A stretch of 35,358 bases of DNA from Methanobacteriota archaeon (GCA_002712285.1 PATC01000027.1:1-35358), one strand, 5' to 3'; counted from the stretch's first letter, positions 18,622-29,404 are shown. Notes: generated by a model from the sequence alone, not told the origin. Translations and numbers: made by a program.

Positions 18622-21600
18622 TCAGAGGCCCTGCTGATCTAACCACTGTTGACCATAATGCTGCCATTGGTCCATTGTCCAACCATCAGGTAGACCACCC
18701 TCTGGGAGAGGAGGTCCAGATGGGGCTGGCGCTTGTGAAGTAGGAGAAGGCGCATGAATTGTCTCAACTGGTGCAGGAGTAGGGCTGCTGAATGAATCCT
18801 GTACGGGTGCCATTGTCGGAGCAGACATTATATCAGGAGCAGGTGCGATTTCACGGTACTTGCCCTCAAGAGAAGTCTGGTAATCAGCAAGACTGACAAC
18901 CTCATCCTCAATCTGTTGAGTTCCCATAATAATCCGAACAAAGACAAAGAGTAGAGCAATGACAACAAGAACACCAAAAATAACTCCAATGATGCCGACA
19001 ATACCTGATCCAGAAGCCGTGTCCTCGGCTTCAGATTGCATGCGTATGAAGGTGATTTCTTGTCGATATTCTACAGTGTCGAGGTCAGCGTCTATCTCAA
19101 GAGTGAAGTTTCGTGTAATCTCCGCAAAGGGCAGATTGAGTAGAGCTACTTCGGATGGCTCTATCTCAACTGTGATAATTCGCCGCTGATCAGGGCCAAG
19201 TTGGAATTCACGATCTGATTCGACAATACGTGGATTAAATCCGTAGGCTGTCATCTCATTTGCGCTGACATCTAGGCGAATCTGCTGAGACACAGTTGGA
19301 TGCCGATTATGAAGTTCAAATGTTAGGGTTTCTGTCTGTATAGCTCTATCAATCACCATGGGCCCTTGGCCAACTACATTGATCCAACCCTGTGTTCCAA
19401 CATCAAACACAGCAGAACCAGTATCTGAAGGAGCATCCCCTGTGCCATCATAATTTAATGAGGTACCTGTCAAACTTAATGTTTGGTCGCCTTGTGTACC
19501 TTCGACGAAAGCGTAACAGAACGTCACATTGTAGGAACTTCCCGGTGCAACAACAGATGTCTCCGCAGGAGATAGAGGTTGACCATTGATATCACGGAGT
19601 TCGACTGTGATGGTATCTGGATGATCGACAGCGATAGAAAAACGATCATCCATGTTACCGATGTTGGTAATCTCCCACTTACCTGTACGACAGGAATCGC
19701 CTGGAGAAAAAGTCTGGCCGCTCATATCAAGATCCTCTACAATCAGTTCATAGGTAGGGGGAACCGTGAGACGTATCTGCTGCACAACATCATAGTTTGG
19801 ATCTGACTCAGAGGTTGCTGTCACCTCAATCAAGTAGATATCTGGACGAAGACCGTAAGGCATTGGCAGAATTAGATACACTGTAGTATCACCACCGAAA
19901 GCATCGAGTAAACCTGTAGAAATAATGGACAAAGTCGCATCAAGTCTGTTGTCTGCTAATAGACTGAGATTGTAGTTCTCATCGCTATTACCGTTATTCA
20001 CAAGAGTCATCTCGACCTGAACCATCTGACCATTAGATGGAGCTGTAACATCAGCAGTCATTGCAGAAATACTCAGATCTGACACAGAAGGAACCTCAAT
20101 CTGAATCGACCAAGTTGCCTGTGCACTAGCAGGAGGAACTGCATTTGTCAGCAATGTAATTTCAACAGGGCCTGGGACAGCGTCCACTGGGGCGGTAAAC
20201 TGTGCAATGACGTCAACAGTGACACCACGTGGCACCATTATACTAGTCGCCGGTGCACCAGAGGAGTCAAACCATTCTAAGTTTGAATTCGACCATAAAG
20301 GATCATTGAAGTAGGCTCCAAAGGTCCAACCAACATCCTCATTTCCAGTATTCTGCAAAGTCATCGTTACATTGCCTGTTGCAGCTGGTGGGAGAGTTAG
20401 TGCAGGTGTTACAATATTCGCTTGACGGAAACGAGCCGAATAGGATGACACAACATTGACGTCATAATGGCGCTGGCCCTTGTTTTGAGCGTTAACAGAA
20501 TCATTTAGCCAGATAGACCAGTTGACTGTCTCTACATTTGAACCAGCAGGAATGGAAAGATTCACCCAGAACTCAGACGTATTTCCTGGATCGACAGGCA
20601 TCATTGTCACAGTGTTATCAAAGTCCACTGGATCTGTGGAATCTATCCTTATTGGGAACTGAGACATCCAAGAAGAGTTGTCCACCTTACTATGGATAGT
20701 GGGTGAAACACTGACATAACCGTTGTTTGTCATTGTGCAGCGAATTGAGGGAGGACTTGGATCAGCAGGTATAACATTGAACACGCCATTCGCAGGTTCA
20801 TCACAATCAAGATCGATTGTATATTCATCGACACGCTCGATACCGAAGAGCATTAGATCGTCTACATGAATACCTTGAGTTGCATCGTTGTTATCCGAAC
20901 TGAAATGGAATGCTAATCCATAATTAGAGTTGGGGAATACATCAGTCATGTTCCAGATAACAGGAGTCCAATCACCGGATGTTGCTCCAATCGTTGCTTC
21001 AGAAAGATTGAGGCGTTCCTGAGAAAGGCCAGTGTTAGCTTCAAGGGAGAGTTCGTCTCCTTGACCCATGGTACCCCAAGCTTGCACACGTGCCTGCAAA
21101 GATACGAACTCGAAACCCTTGACTTGGACCGTGCAGATGTATATGCCGTAAGCGTTTGAAAGAGTACCATCATTTTGACCATATCCTAGAGAATCGAATC
21201 CATCGTTACAGTTCTGATTCGCATCCGGCCATGCCCACCACATACGGTCATTGCGACTGCTGATGTATACACCCGAATCACTTGCAATCTGTAGATGTCG
21301 GTTGCCCTCCGCCGAAGTAGAGGAAGAAAGCATTTGGAATTGGCCTTCATCCTTTATTGAGAAGTCGTTGCCCACATCGTAACCTGCTCCAACCCACATA
21401 GGGACAGAAAGAGCATTTGGGCAATCAACTGACCCATCGCCATCTACATCACCACATAGTGAGTTCTCAACACGATCGTGGTAGAGAGCAACGATGATAT
21501 TCTCATCGTATACATCATTCACTTCGTTTCCATCGAGTACACCTGCATCAACGCTACCACGGAGAATGTATCCTCCTCCAAGAGTCCCATCATCCGAAAG

Positions 21601-22029
21601 ATGACTATGAGCCGCCATAGGAGTCCAATCCACAGACTCGACAGTAGATTGTCCACCCGCAAGAGACAGATTCACTGTCCAAGATTCAACTACGAAACCA
21701 ATCGGGTGCCAGACCTCCATGGTACCGACAGCATCAGCCGGGTCTAGACGAGTACCAGCATTTCGGAATTCAAACGTAAGAGAAATGGTCTCACGTACGT
21801 AGATGTAATCGACACTGTTACCATCTGGCTGAGTAAACGTACTAGCGGCAGATGATACATTTCCGAAACTGATGTCACTTACTGTGAAATCAACCAGCGC
21901 TCGGCCCGAGGTGTCAAAGGTCTCAATTGGAGAATCAGAGGGTGATGGAGGCGCAAGCAATGGGCCCACAGACATAGCGACCAAAGTGATGACCAACAGA
22001 AATGCACTCAAGCGACCCATCGACACCAA
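18622..22029 (-). CDS. Large secreted/membrane-anchored protein with CARDB-like beta-sandwich repeats, C-terminal TM and cytoplasmic tail
   Basis: N-terminal signal-like [19 protein letters not shown]; repeated [24 protein letters not shown]-type segments; [30 protein letters not shown]; tail ending [21 protein letters not shown]. Confidence 0.75.
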   Translation of the reverse strand: MVSMGRLSAFLLVITLVAMSVGPLLAPPSPSDSPIETFDTSGRALVDFTVSDISFGNVSSAASTFTQPDGNSVDYIYVRETISLTFEFRNAGTRLDPADAVGTMEVWHPIGFVVESWTVNLSLAGGQSTVESVDWTPMAAHSHLSDDGTLGGGYILRGSVDAGVLDGNEVNDVYDENIIVALYHDRVENSLCGDVDGDGSVDCPNALSVPMWVGAGYDVGNDFSIKDEGQFQMLSSSTSAEGNRHLQIASDSGVYISSRNDRMWWAWPDANQNCNDGFDSLGYGQNDGTLSNAYGIYICTVQVKGFEFVSLQARVQAWGTMGQGDELSLEANTGLSQERLNLSEATIGATSGDWTPVIWNMTDVFPNSNYGLAFHFSSDNNDATQGIHVDDLMLFGIERVDEYTIDLDCDEPANGVFNVIPADPSPPSIRCTMTNNGYVSVSPTIHSKVDNSSWMSQFPIRIDSTDPVDFDNTVTMMPVDPGNTSEFWVNLSIPAGSNVETVNWSIWLNDSVNAQNKGQRHYDVNVVSSYSARFRQANIVTPALTLPPAATGNVTMTLQNTGNEDVGWTFGAYFNDPLWSNSNLEWFDSSGAPATSIMVPRGVTVDVIAQFTAPVDAVPGPVEITLLTNAVPPASAQATWSIQIEVPSVSDLSISAMTADVTAPSNGQMVQVEMTLVNNGNSDENYNLSLLADNRLDATLSIISTGLLDAFGGDTTVYLILPMPYGLRPDIYLIEVTATSESDPNYDVVQQIRLTVPPTYELIVEDLDMSGQTFSPGDSCRTGKWEITNIGNMDDRFSIAVDHPDTITVELRDINGQPLSPAETSVVAPGSSYNVTFCYAFVEGTQGDQTLSLTGTSLNYDGTGDAPSDTGSAVFDVGTQGWINVVGQGPMVIDRAIQTETLTFELHNRHPTVSQQIRLDVSANEMTAYGFNPRIVESDREFQLGPDQRRIITVEIEPSEVALLNLPFAEITRNFTLEIDADLDTVEYRQEITFIRMQSEAEDTASGSGIVGIIGVIFGVLVVIALLFVFVRIIMGTQQIEDEVVSLADYQTSLEGKYREIAPAPDIMSAPTMAPVQDSFSSPTPAPVETIHAPSPTSQAPAPSGPPLPEGGLPDGWTMDQWQHYGQQWLDQQGL

Positions 22030-22176
22030 CAGTCAACGCAGTCATGACGCGATAATAAGGTTGAGGCGAAACCGAGCGCCCCAATAACGGCGACTTTCTA
22101 TGAAATCGGTCTGAAACACACCTTCGCGTTCTCTTCATCGGCAATCACTTAGGTCGAGAGGTTAGCAGGAACCTCC

Positions 22177-23325
22177 GTGGCTGTCGTCCGATCTCTCTTC
22201 GCCCGGATTTGGCTCACAATGATAATCGGAGGACAGGTCCTGATTGCTCCTGCCGTCGCATTCTCGATCACATATCTTGTTGAGGTCGATACAGAATCGG
22301 GACTAACACTATCCATCCGAACAGAACTAATGCCTTGGATTCTATCCGCAGCGCTCGCCTACGGAATTATCTCATTCATCCTAGCACTTGTCGCTGGGGG
22401 ATTTATGCCCCTTTCAGTTGCTAACTCTGGTGGTTGGCTAGCCCAACTTAGGTTGAGTAATCGATACCGTAACCCTGAAGCTGTTGAATCAGCAAGAGAA
22501 AGGCTACGAACAAGTCCATTCGGCCGTATGATTCGAATTGTCCACGAACAAGTCCAAACACGTCGTCGAGGGCTTCTGGAAGTACATGGAGGCCTACAGA
22601 TTCTTGCGGCACCTATGCAGGTCATCCTCGTCCTTATCCCTGTAATCGCCATGCAATACGTGCCAGAGAGTATGATTGCGGATGGACACTTATTCGAATT
22701 TGGTATAATGGTCTACTTCATTGGCCTGATGGCAGGATTCCGGATTTATCCCTTGTATGCTGGCAGATTTGTAGGTGCCGCATCTACTCTACGCATGTTG
22801 ATGGAGAAAGTGACAACAAAACTAACGTGGATGCTACCCGTCCTCATATTCTGGTTAATCGTTCGCTTCCTGATTGGAATTTCTTTTAATTGGCTCGGAA
22901 TTGAAATGGAGAACTGGCAATCACTCGCTGTTGAGAAACGTTTGATCGAGTCTCTACTACCTGTCGAAGCCACAGTTCCAGAATCTTCCTTCATCGATAT
23001 GCTCGTCGCCCTATCCGTCCTCCCCATTGCAACATTTACCACTATGACCGTGCTTGGAGGAGGCGCTATTGCAGTCCCCCGATGGATGCAAGATCCCACC
23101 AATCGCCTAGTCGAAATCGAAACCCAAAGAGAAGACAATGAGGGAATTTCTTACGACTATGAATTCGACATGTTCACGCCTTCAGAAGAAATTTCTGAAT
23201 CAATGGATGTTGTATCAAATACTGAAGCTGGCCTACTTCCTGAAGTTCCGATTGGTAGATTATCAGGATGGGTTGCATCGCAAGTTGCAGAAAGATTGGA
23301 AGCACGAAGAAAGGGAAGAGAGTGA
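22177..23325 (+). CDS. Polytopic membrane protein of unknown function (GTG start)
   Basis: Long ORF with several hydrophobic segments, divergent from the 18622-22029 gene. Confidence 0.7.
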   Translation: MAVVRSLFARIWLTMIIGGQVLIAPAVAFSITYLVEVDTESGLTLSIRTELMPWILSAALAYGIISFILALVAGGFMPLSVANSGGWLAQLRLSNRYRNPEAVESARERLRTSPFGRMIRIVHEQVQTRRRGLLEVHGGLQILAAPMQVILVLIPVIAMQYVPESMIADGHLFEFGIMVYFIGLMAGFRIYPLYAGRFVGAASTLRMLMEKVTTKLTWMLPVLIFWLIVRFLIGISFNWLGIEMENWQSLAVEKRLIESLLPVEATVPESSFIDMLVALSVLPIATFTTMTVLGGGAIAVPRWMQDPTNRLVEIETQREDNEGISYDYEFDMFTPSEEISESMDVVSNTEAGLLPEVPIGRLSGWVASQVAERLEARRKGRE

Positions 23326-23910
23326 TCATTCTTCTTCAGCGGCATCTGTGAATGGACGTCCGTCGAGAAGAATCACGCGCATGGCTCCAACTAGCAAATT
23401 ATCTGAGCGGCGGCGACCGATATCAGGTCGAGATTCAGCAAGAAGTAGACGGTCACAAGAAGTACATCTGACACCATCAATTTCCCACACTGGAATAGGA
23501 TTAGGGCAACATGCAGGCGGTTCAAGACGAATTCTATTCAATTCATGAATTAGGCCCATTGCATAGGGGTAGCGTTCCATTGAATCAAGCGCAAACGGTG
23601 TAATACGTGCAATTAGGACCCAAGCCGCCCCAACAATCAACCCAAAACCAAACGAAGAGGGGGATTGAATTATCATCAATAATCCGATAACGATGGGAAC
23701 GAGACCAATCGGAATCGATGCCCAGTATGCTCGACGGACCCGTAGTAATTGAAGGATGAGAGCCTCATCAACTGGAGGAGATGCAGGATGATCAACAAGA
23801 GGCAAATCATGCAAATTTATTCGAGGGAGGAGGTAAAGAGGAATCCGAGTCAAAAACCAGGAGATGGAAAGAGCGACTATGAAGCGAGCCATTTCAACGC
23901 TGAAAGACAT
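23326..23910 (-). CDS. Small membrane protein with C-terminal CCPNP...CTSCD zinc-ribbon-like motif
   Basis: Internal start MSFSVEMARF fits just downstream of the aminotransferase stop; two to four hydrophobic segments; EPPACCPNPIPVWEIDGVRCTSCDRLLL. Confidence 0.65.
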   Translation of the reverse strand: MSFSVEMARFIVALSISWFLTRIPLYLLPRINLHDLPLVDHPASPPVDEALILQLLRVRRAYWASIPIGLVPIVIGLLMIIQSPSSFGFGLIVGAAWVLIARITPFALDSMERYPYAMGLIHELNRIRLEPPACCPNPIPVWEIDGVRCTSCDRLLLAESRPDIGRRRSDNLLVGAMRVILLDGRPFTDAAEEE

Positions 23911-23911
23911 C

Positions 23912-25060
23912 TCACTCCCCTCGCAGGCGACGAAGAACAGCCTCGACCTTATCCATACCCGCGGAGATATCGTCGCGCGCAATGGTATATGCGAATCGGA
24001 TATGGCCCTCTCCGCTTTCTCCAAAGGCGGAACCGGGCGAAGCAAGAACGCCCCCATTTAGGAGTTCAATCGCAAGCTCTTCAGATGTCATACCGGGCAC
24101 CTCCATCTTAGGGAACACGTAGAATGCACCCTTGGGCACATGGCAAGAAACACCTGGCATCGCATTGAGGCGCTCACAAATTAAATCACGCCGGGCTTGA
24201 AATTCCTTTGCCATCTCTTCAGGATAACTTGAGGCTTCATCAAAAGCGGTTAGCACAGCATACTGCATGGCATCATTACTACAAGCCGTGATATAGTATT
24301 GCATTTTAATTATTTGACCTACAGTTTCGGGGTTCGGACAGCAAATGTATCCGATTCTCCACCCCGTCATCGCGAATGTCTTGGAAAAGGAATTTATCAG
24401 CAATGTCTGATCATATCCCGTACCAAGAAACGAGACATGATCTACATCGTAGACGATTCGATCGTAGACCTCGTCGGTGATAATCCAGAGATCATGACGT
24501 TTTGCGAAATCTAATAATTCATCACGTTGCTGTGTTGTAATCGTCGCCCCAGTAGGGTTACTGGGGAAATTGTAGAGGATTGCTACTGTGTTATCGTCAA
24601 CTAGGGATTCTAGAACATCGATTTGGGGAATAAATTCGTGTTCAAAAAGACACGGATAGAATCTTGACTCCCCACCAGCAATCAAGACATCTGGGCCATA
24701 GAGAGGAAAATATGGCTCAGGCATAAGAACATTAGAACCAGGATTAACCAGAGTTAGGAAGCAATTCAACAACGCATTCGTCCCACTCATTGTCATACAG
24801 ACATTGGTCTCATCCATCCCTGGCTGAAGATGGCCTAATGACTCTGCAATCTTGAGGCGAAGTTCGGGTAGGCCTGCTGTCGTAGTGTACTTGTTGTGGC
24901 CAGCTAGCATTGCTTGATGCATTGCATCAATAGCAACCTGAGGAGGTTGGAAATCTGGCTCCCCAAGACCGAAGGAAATGACATCGTCTCCTGCCATATC
25001 GAACATCTTACGGACGCCTGTTGGCTGGATGGAATTCGCCCTGTCAGAGAATCCCGCCAT
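23912..25060 (-). CDS. Class I/II PLP-dependent aminotransferase (aspartate aminotransferase-like)
   Basis: ISFGLGEPDFQPP, YNFPSNPTGA, DEVYDRIVYD, INSFSKTFAMTGWRIGY (PLP lysine). Confidence 0.95.
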   Translation of the reverse strand: MAGFSDRANSIQPTGVRKMFDMAGDDVISFGLGEPDFQPPQVAIDAMHQAMLAGHNKYTTTAGLPELRLKIAESLGHLQPGMDETNVCMTMSGTNALLNCFLTLVNPGSNVLMPEPYFPLYGPDVLIAGGESRFYPCLFEHEFIPQIDVLESLVDDNTVAILYNFPSNPTGATITTQQRDELLDFAKRHDLWIITDEVYDRIVYDVDHVSFLGTGYDQTLLINSFSKTFAMTGWRIGYICCPNPETVGQIIKMQYYITACSNDAMQYAVLTAFDEASSYPEEMAKEFQARRDLICERLNAMPGVSCHVPKGAFYVFPKMEVPGMTSEELAIELLNGGVLASPGSAFGESGEGHIRFAYTIARDDISAGMDKVEAVLRRLRGE

Positions 25061-25096
25061 GACCGACGCATACAGGGCCCGGTTATGAAGCCCCGG

Positions 25097-27322
25097 CTAA
25101 CGAGACCTGGGCACATCCCTCAGTCGTTGGATGAGATCATCCTTCTTTCCTGATATTGATAACCCCTCAGATCTGAGCATTTCCTTCAGTTCATTGACAG
25201 TCCGACTATCTAACTCGATATCATCAGAGGCGACTAATGTTGCTTCCAAAATGTCCGAAGAGAGATCAGTCTCATCCTCATCTCCAGTGCGAAGGAATAG
25301 TACCACACTAGATACAATAACCACAATCAGAACAATACCCAACGAGAATAAGTAAGCTGATAGCCCCGCAGCGCCTTCAGCAGACCCTCCTCCATCGATT
25401 TCAAGAACGACTGGGAGAGATATACCGTCGCTGTCAGAAGCACGAATCTCGACAATATGTGTTCCAGAAGACAGAGATGTTGTATCTAGAGCAAGAGTCC
25501 AATTGAACGGAACTAAGGCAGATAGATCAGATGGGACTCCCTCATAGGTCGTCTGGAACCACTGCCCCCCATCAATACGGAATTCAACGCGTTCAACTGG
25601 TGAATCGATCCCCCAAGAATGTCCAGTGATTATCGCCATATCACCATCCATCGTGGTGTTTATATGGTGATTCTGCAGAGTCCAATCTACCATTGATGTT
25701 TGATTAGTTTCAATCAGATGGAATGATAATTCAACTGCAGCAAGAGCATCTACCATGCCCCATCCAAAGTCTCGATTCCAATATGGATCAACCTCAGGTT
25801 GCGTAGCCTCACCTCGACGCTCCGCTGTCTGCTTCAGAACCTCTCGGATTTGTAGCGGATCGAGGTCAGGATTTGCTTCCATCATTAGTGCAATTACACC
25901 TGTGACTGCAGGGGTAGCATAGGATGTACCACTTCCTCGACCGGTGTAGTCATTGTCTGAAGCATCCTGCCCTGGAACAAGATTATTGCAACCCCCACTA
26001 GTAACACAACCCTCTGCTTGAATGATATTTGTACCTGGAGCGGATAGGTCAGGCTTGAGCTCATTAATTGGATTAGAGTCACCATTATCACGACGAGGAC
26101 CACGACTAGAATATCCTGCTACAGTGTCATCTTCGCGGTCGATTGTGTTCTTATCGTCAGTAGCTCCAACTGTAATAGACAGGCTACTTGACCCCATACC
26201 GGATAACCCGTCATTGTCTGGACCGTCATTACCTGCAGCAACACTAACTGTTACTCCCGCCAGAGTTGCCTCATCAAGAATACGGCTGTGCATATCCTCA
26301 CCGTCACTGCCACCACCCTCGTGACTCGTAATTCCCCATGAGAGCGATATGATATCGATCCCGTGTAGGTCTTCGTCGACTCCAGTCCAAGCCGTATCCT
26401 TATTGTCAATAATCCACTGAATACCATTCATAGCTGATTCGTAGAACTCTTGCTCAAGAAGATAATTCTCGAAGGGGCCTGCTCCTACATCAGTACCGAT
26501 ACGTACATCGACAAGCGAGGCGTTTGGAGCTGATCCGTAGTACTCGGTCTGGCTACCATCTGGACCGATACCGCTCGCCGCAGCCATTCCCATACATGCA
26601 GTACCATGCTGGTTCCCATCATCTGGATCGAAAGATCCATCTGTCTCCCGACCCCCATTAAGAATACATGTGGGGTCTGAATGAACAAAACAAACTGCAT
26701 CATATCCAGCCACATGCTTACCGATTAGACCAGGATGCTCACTGTCCACACCTGTATCTGTAAGAGCGATATTGATCCCATGACCAGAAACCGATAGATT
26801 CCATGCACCATCAGGGTAGATGTCTGAGGCACTCGCCTTCACTGCAGGAGTTTGGATATCACCATAGAAACGGAGAAGGCCATATTCTTCCACCATCACG
26901 ACTCCATCTAGTGCAGTTAGATTATCCAAATGAGAAGAATCGATCGCACCAAGAAGAACTGCATCGACAGCATCAATCTTGAGTTTGGCATCAATCCCAA
27001 GCGCTCGTAATGATTCTACATCTTGTTCAACTATATCACGACCGTAACTCAACCCAACCCAAAGGATTCCTTCGCGATTTTGGAGTGAATCATGGATTTG
27101 ATTACGATCATTATCCAGCGTAGTCCGCTCCCACCAAGGGATATCAGGACCTAGTTCAACAGATTGAGCGGGAATCTCCATTGTCCATTCCATCCGAGCA
27201 TATTGGTTCGGCGAGCCATGGACTGGTACAAATTCATTCGATGACATACCAATACTGCCAGTTAGTGGGAAGAGTAACAATAGAACCATGCCGATAGCAG
27301 GTACGATGGTGCGGGTCATCAA
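25097..27322 (-). CDS. Secreted, membrane-anchored S8 subtilisin-like serine protease with C-terminal SAP-like tail
   Basis: Asp motif INIALTDTGVDSEHPGL, His motif NQHGTACMGMAAASG, Ser motif GSGTSYATPAVTGVIALM; N-terminal signal; TM AYLFSLGIVLIVVIVSSVVLFL; tail TVNELKEMLRSEGLSISGKKDDLIQRLRD. Confidence 0.93.
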   Translation of the reverse strand: MMTRTIVPAIGMVLLLLFPLTGSIGMSSNEFVPVHGSPNQYARMEWTMEIPAQSVELGPDIPWWERTTLDNDRNQIHDSLQNREGILWVGLSYGRDIVEQDVESLRALGIDAKLKIDAVDAVLLGAIDSSHLDNLTALDGVVMVEEYGLLRFYGDIQTPAVKASASDIYPDGAWNLSVSGHGINIALTDTGVDSEHPGLIGKHVAGYDAVCFVHSDPTCILNGGRETDGSFDPDDGNQHGTACMGMAAASGIGPDGSQTEYYGSAPNASLVDVRIGTDVGAGPFENYLLEQEFYESAMNGIQWIIDNKDTAWTGVDEDLHGIDIISLSWGITSHEGGGSDGEDMHSRILDEATLAGVTVSVAAGNDGPDNDGLSGMGSSSLSITVGATDDKNTIDREDDTVAGYSSRGPRRDNGDSNPINELKPDLSAPGTNIIQAEGCVTSGGCNNLVPGQDASDNDYTGRGSGTSYATPAVTGVIALMMEANPDLDPLQIREVLKQTAERRGEATQPEVDPYWNRDFGWGMVDALAAVELSFHLIETNQTSMVDWTLQNHHINTTMDGDMAIITGHSWGIDSPVERVEFRIDGGQWFQTTYEGVPSDLSALVPFNWTLALDTTSLSSGTHIVEIRASDSDGISLPVVLEIDGGGSAEGAAGLSAYLFSLGIVLIVVIVSSVVLFLRTGDEDETDLSSDILEATLVASDDIELDSRTVNELKEMLRSEGLSISGKKDDLIQRLRDVPRSR

Positions 27323-27366
27323 ACCAAGCGAAGTAGTGGATAGAGATGAACCCCACGACTAGAATA

Positions 27367-27861
27367 TCAACAATCAAGTTCAGCAAGTACGGCATGCCAA
27401 TCAGGGAACGCCTCTGAGCCGAAGTGAATCCAACGTTGGCCCTCAATTTCTCCAAACTCTTTTGCACCATTGTTCGGACGATCATCGATTAGTAGGGCAC
27501 CTCGATTGAGGTCCTTTCGATGACTAAGAATCAATCTCTTAATCGGAAGATTAGGGAGATAAGTTTCTACCCATCTTCGCTTATCTGATGATGAAGAATG
27601 ATTACTCCAAGGGGCAGTGGATAGCAAATATACTGTGTAACCCCCGGCCTGAAGGCGAATGAGGGCGTCCGCTCCACCTACCATAGGAGGTAAAGTTGCA
27701 AACAGGCCTTCGAAATCGGAATGGTGATTTTTTGTATGCATACACCACTCTTTGCATTCCTCCCGAATAGATTCATGAACGTCTTCGATGTTGTATGGAA
27801 AATCGACAAGGACACCATCCATATCGACATAGGCAATCATCTCATCTGGTGAGTTCGTCAT
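27367..27861 (-). CDS. HAD-family 5'(3')-deoxyribonucleotidase-like phosphatase
   Basis: IAYVDMDGVLVDF (DxDG motif), LSTAPW, LIDDRPNNG. Confidence 0.8.
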   Translation of the reverse strand: MTNSPDEMIAYVDMDGVLVDFPYNIEDVHESIREECKEWCMHTKNHHSDFEGLFATLPPMVGGADALIRLQAGGYTVYLLSTAPWSNHSSSSDKRRWVETYLPNLPIKRLILSHRKDLNRGALLIDDRPNNGAKEFGEIEGQRWIHFGSEAFPDWHAVLAELDC

Positions 27862-27919
27862 GTTATGCCTTGACACAACTCGGTGTTTCATGCCTGCGGC
27901 CGGTAAAGGATGTTTGAGG

Positions 27920-28111
27920 TGGGGGCACTGGGATTTGAACCCAGATCAGCGGGTGTCTTCCGCTTCAGTGTGTGCAATTCCTGAACCGCACACTCTCGGG
28001 TCGCGACGGGTCGGCGCTCCAGTTGGTCATCAAACCACCTTCAGCATACCCACTTGTCGTCATCCCCGTGCAACTGGAGCCCGCGGTACTGCCAGGTTAT
28101 ACTATACCCCC
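27920..28111 (-). tRNA. tRNA-Trp(CCA) with 119-nt intron (exons 28074-28111 and 27920-27954)
   Basis: Spliced cloverleaf GGGGGTA TA GTAT AACCTGGCA GTAC C GCGGG CTCCAGA CCCGC TGAT CTGGG TTCAAAT CCCAG TGCCCCC A (73 nt); splice site ambiguous by about 1 nt. Confidence 0.9.
28011..28063 (-). ncRNA. Box C/D guide RNA embedded in the tRNA-Trp intron
   Basis: C-like ATGACGA, 12-nt guide CAAGTGGGTATG, CTGA, C' TTGATGA, 12-nt guide CCAACTGGAGCG, CCGA; the guides pair to positions 39 and 34 of the same tRNA. Confidence 0.75.
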
Positions 28112-28158
28112 ATGAGGTAAGTTCGGGGAAGCAAGACCCGTTTATGATTCCGACGGTC

Positions 28159-28266
28159 TCACTGCCGAGCCTGACGTCGGGCGCGCTTACGGCGCCGAAG
28201 CTTCTTCTTACGCCACTTCCAGCGCTGGTTGCCTCGCTTCTTCCAAGCCCGGGAACCACGCTTCAT
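28159..28266 (-). CDS. rpl41e: Ribosomal protein eL41 (35 aa, absent from the supplied ORF track)
   Basis: Translation MKRGSRAWKKRGNQRWKWRKKKLRRRKRARRQARQ resembles eL41 (W+KKK+R+L+RK+RK+R). Confidence 0.75.
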   Translation of the reverse strand: MKRGSRAWKKRGNQRWKWRKKKLRRRKRARRQARQ

Positions 28267-28350
28267 GCGCTTCCCCGACCTGCCCCCTGTATATCAGCGC
28301 TACGGAAGAGAATGGCCAAAGTAAATTACCAAACTACCGGATTAATGGGA

Positions 28351-28424
28351 TGGGCGATACAGGATTCGAACCCGTGTCAGCGGCTTAGAAGGCCACCATG
28401 ATATCCAGACTACACCAATCGCCC
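28351..28424 (-). tRNA. tRNA-Arg(TCT)
   Basis: GGGCGAT...GTGGC CTTCTAA GCCGC...CGGGTTCGAATCCTG...ATCGCCC A. Confidence 0.95.
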
Positions 28425-28462
28425 AATCCAATCCGAGGTGCGAACGCATTTCAATTATGCAC

Positions 28463-29404
28463 TCAATCCGACGCTGAGTCGCCCAAAGAGAGGGGATTCT
28501 TGAATCGCGTCGAACCAAACACAAGAAGAAGCAATAGAACTACGGCGAAGAAAGGATTCTGCTCACGAATCAAACTAACAAACCATCCAATAACAAATGA
28601 AAGAGCACAAAGAATAGTCAGACCCAGGAGAAAATATGGAGCAAGGCGAGGACGAGGATCAATGAATTCGTAGACATAGTAACCCCCGCCCCAGAGGGCC
28701 CATAATTCAGAGAAGATAAGATAGATTGCACCATATGTGAGACCGAGGCTAACCATAGGAGCCTGCACAGTCATCCATCCAAGGCCCAATTCAATCGCGA
28801 GAAGAATCAATGCCCAATTATGCATCACCTGTTCATGCGGCAGAAACATGTGATCGATAGGGCTTCCATTTTGAATCATTGAAGGAAGAATCACATAACG
28901 AACAACCACTGCAGTGAGAACTGCTGCACTAAATGCAGTGGCAAAAACTGCAACACCAGCATGGACTAGGAAAGGTGAAGGATGCACCCCAAAGAGAATG
29001 AAGAGAGACATCAGACCATTAATCCACATAGATAAGCCGAAGATCATTAGAGTCCATGAACTGAAAGGAACAAGCCGTTCCAAACCAAGAGAGGGATGGG
29101 GCTTAACCACCAGATCTTTTCTGAAGAGAGGCTGCATGGAACCGGGTACAGGATTCCTAATCATCCAGAACAACAATGTGTGAATAGCGAGATATCCTGC
29201 TGCAATTCTGTAGAATCCTCGAATGAAACTATCCAAACCACCAGTGCCATGTAAGAGATAAATGTCAAGGGTATTCCCACTACCGTGAAAACGAGTGTAA
29301 AACATCACAGAGAATAACATCAGCAATAAAATTAGCAATCTGGAAACCAATGTTCTGTCATAACCCTCGAGGTCGACAGATCGGCCCATAGATATCAATC
29401 CCAA
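28463..29404 (-). CDS. Polytopic membrane protein of unknown function
   Basis: 313-aa ORF with multiple hydrophobic segments; no family recognised. Confidence 0.7.
   Translation of the reverse strand: MGLISMGRSVDLEGYDRTLVSRLLILLLMLFSVMFYTRFHGSGNTLDIYLLHGTGGLDSFIRGFYRIAAGYLAIHTLLFWMIRNPVPGSMQPLFRKDLVVKPHPSLGLERLVPFSSWTLMIFGLSMWINGLMSLFILFGVHPSPFLVHAGVAVFATAFSAAVLTAVVVRYVILPSMIQNGSPIDHMFLPHEQVMHNWALILLAIELGLGWMTVQAPMVSLGLTYGAIYLIFSELWALWGGGYYVYEFIDPRPRLAPYFLLGLTILCALSFVIGWFVSLIREQNPFFAVVLLLLLVFGSTRFKNPLSLGDSASD

Noticed and set aside
23138-23548. 136-aa plus ORF across the convergent gene junction
   Set aside because: Overlaps two better-supported genes that meet tail to tail at 23325/23326.
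27860-28401. ORFs 27860..28120 (+), 28041..28259 (-) and 28054..28401 (+)
   Set aside because: They overlap tRNA-Trp, its intron, eL41 and tRNA-Arg; better explained by those features.
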